Positions 1-7,103 are shown, counted from the first letter of the stretch. The stretch: 16,541 bases of DNA from CASQEL01 sp036655975 (GCA_036655975.1 JAVVPD010000046.1:1-16541), one strand, 5' to 3'. The notes: generated from the sequence alone by a model not told the origin. Made by a program: numbers and translations.

Positions 1-358
1 CTTTACGTGAAAAATGACGCACTTTACGCAAGGCAATGGCAACATTTTCCACCGCAGTGAGATGATCAAAGAGATTAAAATCCTGAAATATCATACCGAC
101 TTGTGCTCTAAAAGCACACAATTCACGCTTGTCTTGGGCATTCAGGCGAATCCCTTCCAAAAAAATCTCTCCGGCATCAGGCGGAATCAAATGATTGATA
201 CATTGCAGCAAGGTACTTTTGCCCGCACCGGAAGGGCCGATCAGGACTTTTAATTCGCCGCGCTCCACTTCCAGTGAACAACCTTGCAGTATTTTTCGAC
301 CGCCAAGAGTCTTGGAAATGTCACACACGCGCAATACGGCATCGGAGCAAGTGGTCAT
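1..358 (-). CDS. Polar amino acid ABC transporter ATP-binding protein (GlnQ/HisP type), 3' end beyond the window
   Basis: This is the nucleotide-binding subunit that powers amino acid import through the permease encoded just upstream. The reverse complement reads from ATG at 358 to the window edge, giving 119 codons. The protein starts MTTCSDAVLRVCDISKTLGG. It has a Walker A motif GPSGAGKST near residues 42-50 and a Q-loop in IFQDFNLF, the form typical of the polar amino acid family. The signature motif, Walker B and H-loop lie outside the window, so intactness cannot be judged. The start follows a weak purine stretch (AGGGAAG), 32 nt after the permease stop, consistent with one operon in the order binding protein, permease, ATPase. 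The family is clear; the amino acid transported is not. Confidence 0.93.
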   Translation of the reverse strand, partial: MTTCSDAVLRVCDISKTLGGRKILQGCSLEVERGELKVLIGPSGAGKSTLLQCINHLIPPDAGEIFLEGIRLNAQDKRELCAFRAQVGMIFQDFNLFDHLTAVENVAIALRKVRHFSRK

Positions 359-390
359 GAGTCTTCCCTGTCAAACAGATTTCTAAGACA

Positions 391-1074
391 TTAACCCATG
401 ACCGAATAACCGGGAACATGAGCTTTCTTTTCCAGATGGCGCAGCAACTTAACGCCCACGAGGGTAATAATAAAATACAAAACACCAGCGGTGGCGAACA
501 GCGCCAAATGCTCATGGGTACGCGAAGCCACAAAATGGGTGCGGGCCATAATCTCTTGCGTCCCGAGCACAAAACAGATGGCAGAATCCTTGAGCAGAAT
601 GGAAAATTCGTTGGCCCAGCCGGGAATGGACAAGCGCAAAGCCTGCGGTAAAATAATGGTACAGATGGCGTCTCTATCGCTCATGCCCAAAGCTCGGGCG
701 GCCTTTAACTGTCCTTGCGGTAAAGACAGTATAGCCCCACGAAAAATTTGGGACTGATACGCCGCGCTGGTCAGCCCCAGCACAATGCAACTGGCGGTGA
801 AGGCTTCCATCCGCAAGCCCATAGAAACGAACAGGCCGAAATAAAACAAAAAAAGCAACACCAAAATGGGCACACCCCGAAAAAACCACACGTACAGCCA
901 CACCAGCCGCCGCATCAGAGAACCGCCGTAGACCTGCCCCACGGCCATAGGAACGCCCATGCATAAACCCATGGCAAGTGCGATGACCACCGCGCTGATA
1001 GTCACAAAACTGCCGCCCAATATATAGGGAAGCGCATTCCAAATAACGGTCAGATGTTCCATACCCACACACAT
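391..1074 (-). CDS. Polar amino acid ABC transporter permease (HisMQ family)
   Basis: This is the inner-membrane permease of the amino acid importer. Reading from 1074 gives 227 aa; an ATG four codons later at 1062 is as plausible a start (MEHLTVIWNALPYILGG), and neither has a good ribosome binding site. Hydrophobic segments lie around residues 12-40, 55-80, 88-108 and 190-212. The coupling (EAA-type) loop is visible as LKAARALGMSDRDAICTI followed by LPQALRLSIPG near residues 124-152. FFRGVPILVLLF matches the RGTPLLVQL-type motif of the family. There is only one permease gene here, so the channel is probably a homodimer (inference). It lies 60 nt after the binding-protein gene, with a hairpin between them, and 32 nt before the ATPase gene. 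Confidence 0.93.
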   Translation of the reverse strand: MCVGMEHLTVIWNALPYILGGSFVTISAVVIALAMGLCMGVPMAVGQVYGGSLMRRLVWLYVWFFRGVPILVLLFLFYFGLFVSMGLRMEAFTASCIVLGLTSAAYQSQIFRGAILSLPQGQLKAARALGMSDRDAICTIILPQALRLSIPGWANEFSILLKDSAICFVLGTQEIMARTHFVASRTHEHLALFATAGVLYFIITLVGVKLLRHLEKKAHVPGYSVMG

Positions 1075-1084
1075 ACAGCCCGCA

Positions 1085-1109
1085 GGCGGCGCGCCTTAGC
1101 AAGGCCGCC
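1085..1109 (-). promoter_or_regulatory. Intercistronic hairpin between binding protein and permease genes
   Basis: An inverted repeat lies in the 60-nt gap. Outer arms GGCGG/CCGCC enclose a second dyad, CCTT-AGC-AAGG, with an unpaired GCG on one side. No T-run follows in the direction of transcription. Hairpins at this position in ABC operons often protect the abundant binding-protein mRNA from 3' decay or partly terminate transcription; that role here is inference. Confidence 0.5.
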
Positions 1110-1134
1110 GACACTGCGAACTGTCAATAACAAA

Positions 1135-1881
1135 TTATTTATTCAGATATTTGGCTTGCAGCTCTTTCCAATAGGGATCGGCCATCAGCAATTTATAGCC
1201 TTCATCCACCAACTGACGCAATTCTTTATCACCCTTGCGTAGGGCCACACCAAATTCGTCGGGAATACCGTGCACACCCGCTTTTTTCACCGCTCGGCCC
1301 TTACTGATGGAATCCTCGGCGGGAAGCGCGTCCATAAGGGCGGCATCAAGACGACCGTTGATCATGTCTTCCACCACCAGCGGCGCGGATTCATAAAAAC
1401 GCAATTCAAAAGGATAGTTCTTTTCTTTTTGCTCCTGCTGAATAGCGTCCGCTTCAGAGGTGCCGCGCTGTACGCCTAACTTAATCTTTTTGCTCAAAAT
1501 ATCCGCAGGGGTCAGGGAAGAATTTTGCGGCACAATAAACACGCGCACCACAGACCAGTAAGGATTAGAAAATTCTGCCATTTGCTTGCGCTTGTCGGTA
1601 ATGCTCATGCCTGAGCATATCATATCAACCTGCCGCGCCAGTAGAGCCGGAATGATTCCGTCCCACGCCACGGGTTTATGGCTGATCCCAAAATTCATTT
1701 TTTTGGCAATCCAGTTCATGGCATCCACGTCAAAGCCTGCTGGCTGCCCCGTCTTTTCGTCAATATAGGCAAAAGGGGGATAATTGGCATCAATACCATT
1801 CACATAGTTTTTGGCCTGCGCCAGCGCTGTGGTGGCAAAGGTCATAGCGATCAAAGCAGTGATACACAGAATTTTTTTCAT
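1135..1881 (-). CDS. Periplasmic amino acid-binding protein of ABC transporter (SBP_bac_3 family)
   Basis: This is the periplasmic receptor that captures a polar amino acid and delivers it to the permease. At 248 aa it is normal length for the family. A signal peptide occupies residues 1-21 (MKKILCITALIAMTFATTALA), with likely cleavage before QAKNYVNG; there is no lipobox. Family features include the N-terminal DANYPPFAYIDEKTGQPAGF block. The GMSITDKRKQMAEFSNPYW segment carries the arginine that normally binds the substrate carboxylate. The hinge segment KLGVQRGTSEAD and the LMDALPAEDSI block are also present. The start is supported by a GGAGGA ribosome binding site. It is the first gene of the operon and diverges from tctC. 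I cannot tell the substrate from the sequence. Confidence 0.94.
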   Translation of the reverse strand: MKKILCITALIAMTFATTALAQAKNYVNGIDANYPPFAYIDEKTGQPAGFDVDAMNWIAKKMNFGISHKPVAWDGIIPALLARQVDMICSGMSITDKRKQMAEFSNPYWSVVRVFIVPQNSSLTPADILSKKIKLGVQRGTSEADAIQQEQKEKNYPFELRFYESAPLVVEDMINGRLDAALMDALPAEDSISKGRAVKKAGVHGIPDEFGVALRKGDKELRQLVDEGYKLLMADPYWKELQAKYLNK

Positions 1882-1925
1882 ACCGGCAAGTCCTCCGCTT
1901 TATTTAAGTGTAAGCACAATATTTA

Positions 1926-1954
1926 TATCTATCAAAATACAGCTTTGGGCGCAA
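1926..1954 (-). promoter_or_regulatory. Candidate sigma-70 promoter for the amino acid ABC operon
   Basis: On the minus strand, TTGCGC (1949-1954) and TAGATA (1926-1931) are separated by exactly 17 bp, about 45 bp upstream of the binding-protein ATG. The -35 match is only partial, and the A+T-rich surroundings offer other -10-like hexamers. Confidence 0.3.
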
Positions 1955-2010
1955 GGATTTCCCGCACACCACGTAAGCCCTGCCCCGCTCATAAATTCTG
2001 CTTTGTAACT

Positions 2011-2120
2011 GTTTATAAATATTTTTTAATTAATTTTATTATTTTAATCTAATTAATTAAAGTAATTACTGTAAAATTATACTATTATAATTTTTAATTA
2101 ATATTATTTTAAAATTAATT
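2011..2120. promoter_or_regulatory. Extremely A+T-rich tract upstream of tctC
   Basis: Only 6 of these 110 bases are G or C by direct count. TTAATTA-like motifs recur near 2026, 2051, 2095 and 2113. Such tracts upstream of promoters can act as UP elements, intrinsically curved DNA, or landing sites for A+T-binding silencer proteins. Which applies here is not shown by the sequence. Confidence 0.55.
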
Positions 2121-2121
2121 G

Positions 2122-2178
2122 TTGACTTCCTAGGGAGAGCCGAGGTAGTTTTTTGCATCTGGAAGTGCTGACGCAAAA
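2122..2178 (+). promoter_or_regulatory. Candidate promoter with adjacent dyad upstream of tctC
   Basis: TTGACT at 2122-2127 is followed after 18 bp by TAGTTT at 2146-2151, directly downstream of the A+T tract. Just after it an inverted repeat TTTTGC (2151-2156) / GCAAAA (2173-2178) could be an operator around the transcription start. The -10 is poor, so this is tentative. It would leave a leader of roughly 120 nt before tctC. Confidence 0.3.
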
Positions 2179-2277
2179 GCCGCTACGGACTAAAGAGGTA
2201 TACCCTGCACATTCGATGAAAATTTGCGCTGAACGGACGGATTATGACTCTATTAACATTCTTCAAAGGAAAATTCC

Positions 2278-3246
2278 ATGCGAATGTCATTAGTCAAATT
2301 GTTTGTCGCCACGCTGTCACTTGTAACCATTCTTGGCTTTTCACCGCAGGCTTTTGCCGCCTATCCTAAAAAAACCATCACTATCGTTGTTCCATTTGCG
2401 CCCGGTGGGCAAGCAGATATTTGTGCCCGCATGCTGGCCCAAGCACTGCAGCCTTACTTTCCTAAAATAGCCATTACGAATATGGGCAGTGCCAATGGCA
2501 CCACCGGTGCTGCCTATGTGGCGGCGGCAAAGCCAGACGGTTATACCTTACTGCTTGCATGGTTACCTTCTGTTGCCATTGCACCAGCCATCATGTCTGA
2601 CATTCCGTATTCTTGGGACAGTTTTGATTATCTTGGCTTAATCCAACGCCACTCCTTTGTCCTTGTGGGCAATACCAAGCACCCCATTCAAAACTTTGAA
2701 GCATTACGCACCGCCCTCAAAGCAGGCGAAAAAAATATACGCTTCGCCACTGCGGGCTTCGGTACCCTCAACTACCTAGCCCCGCTCCTCATGCTGGAGG
2801 AACTGGGCTTGCCCGAAGATGCTGTAAAATTCATTCCCTTCAAGGGGGCCGCTCCCGCAGCTCCGGCAGTCATGGGGGGGCACATGGATTTTCTTTGGCA
2901 AGGCTTGGCGCCTTTGACAGGGGCTCTCCAAGGCAAACAGCTCACCTGTCTGGCCATAACCTCTTCTGAGCGTGACCCAGCCATACCCGCTTGTCCAACG
3001 GTGCGTGAACTTGGCCTCCCCAATATGGAAAGCATTGTGTCGTGGGGGGCTATGGCTGGCCCTAAGGGATTGCCACAGGAGGTTATAAACGCTTGGGCTG
3101 CGGCCCTTGAAAAAGTCAAGCAAGACCCCGCTTGGAACGCCGCTTTAACCAAAAGTGGAGCGCAACCCGCAATTATGACGCCTACAGAAACACGGGCCTA
3201 TGTAAAAAGTCAGTTTGAACTTTTTGGTAAAACCAAAACAGAATAA
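2278..3246 (+). CDS. tctC: Tripartite tricarboxylate transporter binding protein (TctC/Bug family)
   Basis: This is the high-affinity periplasmic receptor of a TTT secondary transporter. It hands its ligand to the TctA/TctB membrane pair encoded in the same unit. At 322 aa it is typical for the family. A signal peptide occupies residues 1-27, ending QAFA, and the mature protein begins AYPKKTITIVVPFAPGGQAD, the classic Bug N-terminus. GTTGAAYVAAAKPDGYTLL is the second family block. The start at 2278 follows AAGGA with 7-nt spacing. It is first in the unit, 38 nt before the sulfatase gene. Known Bug proteins mostly bind small carboxylates and related anions. Here the neighbouring sulfatase suggests a sulfate ester as ligand, which is inference. 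Confidence 0.95.
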   Translation: MRMSLVKLFVATLSLVTILGFSPQAFAAYPKKTITIVVPFAPGGQADICARMLAQALQPYFPKIAITNMGSANGTTGAAYVAAAKPDGYTLLLAWLPSVAIAPAIMSDIPYSWDSFDYLGLIQRHSFVLVGNTKHPIQNFEALRTALKAGEKNIRFATAGFGTLNYLAPLLMLEELGLPEDAVKFIPFKGAAPAAPAVMGGHMDFLWQGLAPLTGALQGKQLTCLAITSSERDPAIPACPTVRELGLPNMESIVSWGAMAGPKGLPQEVINAWAAALEKVKQDPAWNAALTKSGAQPAIMTPTETRAYVKSQFELFGKTKTE

Positions 3247-3284
3247 AAATAGCATAGAAACCAATACTACCATAGGGATCAGAC

Positions 3285-4901
3285 ATGCCAACACCACCCA
3301 ACATCCTCTTGATTATGGCTGACCAATTGACGGGAGCCGCCATGCCTATGAATGGACGCACGGCGGTTAAAACACCACATTTGAGTGCATTGGCCCATGA
3401 GGGCGTCAATTTCAGCAATGCCTATTGCAATAACCCCATATGCGCCCCTTCCAGAGCCTCCATGCTCACAGGCCTGCTGGCTTCGCGCATTGGGGCATAC
3501 GATAATGGCGCTTCTTTTTCGCCAGAAGTCCCTACACTGGCGCATTACCTTGACGCACAGGGCTATTCGACCACCCTATCCGGAAAAATGCACTTTGTCG
3601 GGCCGGATCAATTACACGGCTATCAGGAAAGGTTGACCACCGATATTTACCCCTCAGACTACGGCTGGACTGCGGACTGGACAGTGCAAGACCCCCCGTA
3701 TGCGCCCTCGGTCATGTCGTTGCGCGGCGTTGTAGAGGCGGGCGTGTGTGTGCGCTCCATGCAGGTTGACCATGATGAAGAAGTAACAGCCACAACCGTG
3801 CAAAAAATCTATGACCTAGCCCGCAGTGCGGAAAAAAAACCGTTTTTCATCACCGCCAGTCTCACCCACCCGCACAATCCGTACACGGTTCCTCAAGAAT
3901 TCTATGACCTCTACACGGATGAAGAAATTGACATGCCCACGTTTGGCCCTCTTCCTCTAGAAGAACGTGACCCGTGGAGCAAACGTTTCTATTACCTGAT
4001 TCGGGCTGACGAACACGATGTTTCACCCGAAAATGTCCGCAAGGCACGGCGCGCGTATTATGCTACGGTAAGCTACATTGATGACTGTGTGGGCCGCATG
4101 TTGACCGCTCTAAAAAAAGCGGGCTTGGACAACAACACCATCATCATCTTTACCTCAGACCACGGGGACATGCTGGGAGAACGCGGATTATGGTATAAAT
4201 TCAACCCATTTGAGTGGTCTATTCGTGTTCCCATGATTATTCGAACACCAGATTGCCGCACAGCCGCTTCTGTCAGCACGCCTGTTTCCTTACTCGACCT
4301 TACCCCTACTCTGCTTGACTACGCGCAAAAACTGGGCAGCCCTTCGCATACAGAAGCCTTTGACGGACAGACCTTGCGGCCCCTCCTGACTGGGAAAGGA
4401 AGCCAAGAACACGCTGAAATTCATATTGAATTTACGGCAGAAGGTGTGTACGCGCCAGCATGTATTTTGCTTAACGAGCAATATAAATATATTTATTGCG
4501 AAACAGACCCCCCCATGATGTTTGATCTAAAAAATGACCCACACGAGCGTACCAATATTGCGGGTCAAAAAGCTTTTGAACAGGTAGAGCGGGGTTTTGT
4601 AACGCGCCTCCACGAAATATGGGATATACACCAACTCCGCGACACCATATTGACCAGTCAGTCTCGCCGTCTATTTTTACAGCGCCAAGTGCTGCTGACC
4701 GCCGAACATCCCCAGTGGGATTATCAAGTCAGAAAAGACGCAAGCCAGCAGTATGTACGGAGTAAAAAAGACCCCAGCACGGCCATGACAAAAAGTCGGG
4801 CGCGCTTGCCGTATATACCGCCAACCCCGCCGGATCATCCACGCCCGGATCATCCAAGCCCAGATTATTCAAGCCCAGATTATTCAAGCAAAGAACGATA
4901 A
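3285..4901 (+). CDS. Choline-sulfatase (BetC)-type cytoplasmic type I sulfatase, possibly with altered specificity
   Basis: This enzyme hydrolyses a sulfate ester to sulfate and an alcohol. The 538 aa have no signal peptide. Cys53 in PICAPSRAS is the formylglycine site (C-x-P-x-R). Metal and catalytic residues are recognisable: Asp13 and Gln14, Asn74, Lys101, His103, His195, Asp292-His293 and Lys305. LSGKMHFVGPDQLHGYQERL then TTDIYPSDYGW (residues 98-128) is a choline-sulfatase hallmark, and the C-terminal choline-sulfatase domain is present to about residue 512. Against Sinorhizobium meliloti BetC as I remember it, the WWYHN segment (including His145) aligns without gaps to PSVMS (141-145). 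Trp128 and Glu386 are kept, but the C-terminal Asp500 position appears not to be. Residues 516-535 are a repeat tail. The ribosome binding site is AGGGA at 3274-3278. An anaerobe would need an anSME-type maturase, not seen here. The family is secure; the substrate is uncertain. Confidence 0.9.
   Translation: MPTPPNILLIMADQLTGAAMPMNGRTAVKTPHLSALAHEGVNFSNAYCNNPICAPSRASMLTGLLASRIGAYDNGASFSPEVPTLAHYLDAQGYSTTLSGKMHFVGPDQLHGYQERLTTDIYPSDYGWTADWTVQDPPYAPSVMSLRGVVEAGVCVRSMQVDHDEEVTATTVQKIYDLARSAEKKPFFITASLTHPHNPYTVPQEFYDLYTDEEIDMPTFGPLPLEERDPWSKRFYYLIRADEHDVSPENVRKARRAYYATVSYIDDCVGRMLTALKKAGLDNNTIIIFTSDHGDMLGERGLWYKFNPFEWSIRVPMIIRTPDCRTAASVSTPVSLLDLTPTLLDYAQKLGSPSHTEAFDGQTLRPLLTGKGSQEHAEIHIEFTAEGVYAPACILLNEQYKYIYCETDPPMMFDLKNDPHERTNIAGQKAFEQVERGFVTRLHEIWDIHQLRDTILTSQSRRLFLQRQVLLTAEHPQWDYQVRKDASQQYVRSKKDPSTAMTKSRARLPYIPPTPPDHPRPDHPSPDYSSPDYSSKER
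4830..4889 (+). repeat. In-frame tandem repeat, four 15-bp units, at the sulfatase C-terminus
   Basis: Units start at 4830, 4845, 4860 and 4875 and encode PDHPR, PDHPS, PDYSS and PDYSS. Units 3 and 4 are identical; units 1 and 2 differ at one base; the two pairs differ by three bases. The repeat lies beyond the usual end of the enzyme and stops four codons before the stop codon. A 15-bp unit can change copy number by slippage without breaking the frame. Confidence 0.95.
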
Positions 4902-4911
4902 TGGCAAAACA

Positions 4912-4945
4912 CCTGCCTGAGGACATTCTAAAGCCCTCAGGCAGG
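4912..4945 (+). promoter_or_regulatory. Perfect 11-bp hairpin between the sulfatase gene and tctB
   Basis: CCTGCCTGAGG (4912-4922) and CCTCAGGCAGG (4935-4945) are exact reverse complements around a 12-nt loop. No T-run follows. It starts 11 nt after the sulfatase stop and could stabilise the tctC-sulfatase mRNA or reduce read-through into tctB/tctA, giving more binding protein and enzyme than membrane subunits (inference). Confidence 0.7.
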
Positions 4946-5002
4946 CACATTCCGCGAACTCGTCCCCCTTGCTCTGCACCCTATCCTGCAGGAGAAAAGC
5001 TC

Positions 5003-5509
5003 ATGCAAACACGACGACAAGCCGAATTTTTCTGGAGCGGGCTACTGCTTTTTTTATCAGCTATTGGGCTGCTATGGCTCATTCCAGACTATATTCACAT
5101 GCCTCAAAAACTGCAAAACCCCTACCTTTCCCCCAGACTCTGGCCGACAATTATTTTTTATTCTTTTGGTGCGCTGGGTCTGTGTATGTTCATTAAAGTC
5201 CTTCTTGCCCTCTATAAAGAAAAAAACACTGGGCCTAGTGCCGTACAAGACGGCGTTTCCCGCCGAGAAATGACACGACAAAGCCTGTCGGTACTCACCG
5301 CATTGAGCTGCATGGGATTCAGCCTTGTGTTGATCGAACCGCTGGGCATGCCCTTATCCGTCACGCTCTGCCTCGTGGCCTTGCTCTGCCTTTCTGGCAA
5401 AAAATCGTCGCCTATGGGTGTTGTGTGCCTGCTTGCGCTTCCGCTCTGTCTGTATCTGTTTTTTCTTTATGTTGCCGATGTTTCAATTCCCTTGGGCATC
5501 TTGGGATAA
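5003..5509 (+). CDS. tctB: Tripartite tricarboxylate transporter small membrane subunit TctB
   Basis: This is the small, poorly conserved membrane subunit that accompanies TctA. From the ATG at 5003 it is 168 aa, starting MQTRRQAEFFWSGLLLFLSA, with four hydrophobic segments at about residues 9-27, 46-69, 90-112 and 125-162 (the last long enough to split in two). This start has a GGAG site at 4991-4994. The reading frame is open further upstream to an ATG at 4901 that overlaps the sulfatase stop codon (TAATG). That would add 34 non-hydrophobic residues encoded across the hairpin, which is unlike the family, so I prefer 5003. The stop is 11 nt before tctA. Length, topology and position between the sulfatase gene and tctA make the call firm. 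Confidence 0.9.
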   Translation: MQTRRQAEFFWSGLLLFLSAIGLLWLIPDYIHMPQKLQNPYLSPRLWPTIIFYSFGALGLCMFIKVLLALYKEKNTGPSAVQDGVSRREMTRQSLSVLTALSCMGFSLVLIEPLGMPLSVTLCLVALLCLSGKKSSPMGVVCLLALPLCLYLFFLYVADVSIPLGILG

Positions 5510-5520
5510 CAGGAGGACAC

Positions 5521-7005
5521 ATGTTAGACACACTTATCGCATCTTGTGGACTATTGTTGAGTATTAGTAACTTCATTGCCCTTTTTGCGGGTGTCGTTAT
5601 CGGTTTGATTGTTGGGGCAATACCCGGCATGACAGTGGTCATGGCGGTGGCCTTGGCCCTCCCCTTCACCTTTGGGATGCCCCCCTTAACCAGCCTGTTG
5701 CTCCTGATAGGCATTTATAAGGGAGGAATATACGGCGGCTCAATCACCGCTATCACCATAAAAACCCCAGGAACTGCTGCCGCCGCCTGCACCGTCCTTG
5801 ACGGTTACGCCCTTACCCAAAAAGGGCAGTCACGCAAGGCACTAGACATGGCACTCTACGCCTCCATTGCCGCCGATGTTATCTCTAATCTTTCACTTAT
5901 CCTGTTTACAGGGCTACTAGCCTCGCTGGCCCTTGATTTTGGTCCACCAGAATATTTCACCTTGGGCGTCTTCGCCTTAACCATCATCGCAGGGGTATCC
6001 GGCAGTCACCTGCTCAACGGCGTAAGCGCCGCCATGCTGGGTTTGCTGTTTGCCACGGTTGGTCTTGATTTGTTATACGGGCAACCCCGCTTAACCTTTA
6101 ATAGACATGAACTGTTTAGTGGACTGAGTTTTGTCCCTATGCTGATAGGATTATTTGCATTACCAGAAATAATTGGCTATTACGCTGAAACCCAATCGGC
6201 AAAAAAAATACCTGTCCTCTCCCAAGCCCAGGGAGAACCTTTACGCTTTAAAGAATTTATCAAATATTGGCGCACTATCCTGCGCGGCTCTATCATTGGA
6301 GTAATCATTGGGGCTATTCCGGGGCTTGGGGCCACACCTTCGTCTTTTCTTTCGTACAGTGAGGCCCGAAGAAAATCAGCACACCCCGAGCGTTTTGGCA
6401 CCGGTGAACTTGAAGGCGTTGCCGCAGCCGAATCAGGCAACAACGGCGTAGCCGGATCCACGTTAATCCCCCTTTTATCGCTAGGTATTCCTGGTGATGT
6501 TGTCACGGCAATTCTGCTTGGGGCATTCATGATCCACGACCTCAAGCCCGGCCCCTTATTATTTCAAGAAAATCTAGATATCGTCTACGCGCTGTTTTTA
6601 GGCATTCTCGCATCCTCGCCTTTTTTGTTCATCAGCGGAAAAATAGCTATCCGCATTTTTAGCAAAATTACCGAAGTGCCCCGTCAAATATTATTCCCGG
6701 GGGTATTCGCTTTTTGTCTTTACGGTACCTACGCTGTAAATAGCTCCATATTTGATGTCGCCATCATGCTTGGCATGGGTATTCTTGGCTATATCATGCG
6801 CCTGTGCTCCGTGCCTCCAGCCCCCTTTGTTATTGCCTTCATTCTAGGCCCGATGGTGGAGGACGGATTTAGGCAATCAATGATCACCTCTGATAATGAT
6901 CCGACAATATTCTTCTCCAGTCCCATAACCATAATTTTTTGGCTTTTAACGCTAGCCAGTATCGTCTTTTCATGGAAGCAATCCAAGGCATTAAAAAATG
7001 TATGA
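5521..7005 (+). CDS. tctA: Tripartite tricarboxylate transporter large membrane subunit TctA
   Basis: This is the ion-coupled permease of the TTT system and forms the transport path across the inner membrane. From ATG 5521, with AGGAGG at 5511-5516, it is 494 aa, normal for TctA. The open frame extends to 5425 inside tctB, but that part has no ribosome binding site and does not resemble TctA. Family blocks include VGAIPGMTVVMAVALALPF near residue 30, GGIYGGSITAITIKTPGT then DGYALTQKGQ near 70-105, GAIPGLGATPSSFLSYSEAR, and LGIPGDVVTAILLGAF followed by LKPGPLLF near 320-350. About ten to twelve membrane segments are visible. It closes the tctC-sulfatase-tctB-tctA unit. Confidence 0.96.
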   Translation: MLDTLIASCGLLLSISNFIALFAGVVIGLIVGAIPGMTVVMAVALALPFTFGMPPLTSLLLLIGIYKGGIYGGSITAITIKTPGTAAAACTVLDGYALTQKGQSRKALDMALYASIAADVISNLSLILFTGLLASLALDFGPPEYFTLGVFALTIIAGVSGSHLLNGVSAAMLGLLFATVGLDLLYGQPRLTFNRHELFSGLSFVPMLIGLFALPEIIGYYAETQSAKKIPVLSQAQGEPLRFKEFIKYWRTILRGSIIGVIIGAIPGLGATPSSFLSYSEARRKSAHPERFGTGELEGVAAAESGNNGVAGSTLIPLLSLGIPGDVVTAILLGAFMIHDLKPGPLLFQENLDIVYALFLGILASSPFLFISGKIAIRIFSKITEVPRQILFPGVFAFCLYGTYAVNSSIFDVAIMLGMGILGYIMRLCSVPPAPFVIAFILGPMVEDGFRQSMITSDNDPTIFFSSPITIIFWLLTLASIVFSWKQSKALKNV

Positions 7006-7021
7006 GGGCCCCCTGCCCTCA
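7003..7021 (+). terminator. Stem-loop at the end of the TTT/sulfatase operon, without a T-run
   Basis: TGAGGGC (7003-7009) pairs with GCCCTCA (7015-7021) around a 5-nt loop; the left arm contains the tctA stop codon. There is no T-run after it, so it is either a weak or factor-assisted terminator or an mRNA 3'-end stabiliser. Confidence 0.5.
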
Positions 7022-7031
7022 ATCTCCGGCT

Positions 7032-7088
7032 CGCAGAAAAACTGTGCACATTAACAGCAACAGCGCCTTCCGCATCTTGTTTTCTGCG
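7032..7088. repeat. Inverted repeat between tctA and the flavoredoxin-like gene
   Basis: CGCAGAAAA (7032-7040) and TTTTCTGCG (7080-7088) are perfect 9-bp inverted arms separated by 39 bp. The arms lie just upstream of the candidate promoter at 7104-7132. They could form a long hairpin at the end of the tctA transcript or be a pair of protein-binding half-sites; the sequence does not decide. Confidence 0.5.
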
Positions 7089-7103
7089 GGCCAAACCTAG
7101 GGC

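Larger units (their letters stand above)
1882..2277. other. Divergent intergenic region (396 bp) between the ABC operon and the TTT/sulfatase operon
   Basis: No coding sequence or RNA gene is supported here. The left part (1882-2000) is mixed in composition and contains a candidate minus-strand promoter. The middle (2011-2120) is extremely A+T-rich. The right part (2121-2277) is again mixed, with a candidate plus-strand promoter, a dyad, and the ribosome binding site of tctC (AAGGA at 2266-2270). Both operons must be transcribed from this region. Confidence 0.8.

Noticed and set aside
14..386. Plus-strand open frames at the left edge.
   Set aside because: The minus strand there encodes a clear ABC ATPase with Walker A and Q-loop, so the plus-strand frames are shadows.
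1882..2277. A small RNA or tRNA gene in the largest intergenic region.
   Set aside because: No cloverleaf arms, CCA end or terminator-like structure could be found by eye.
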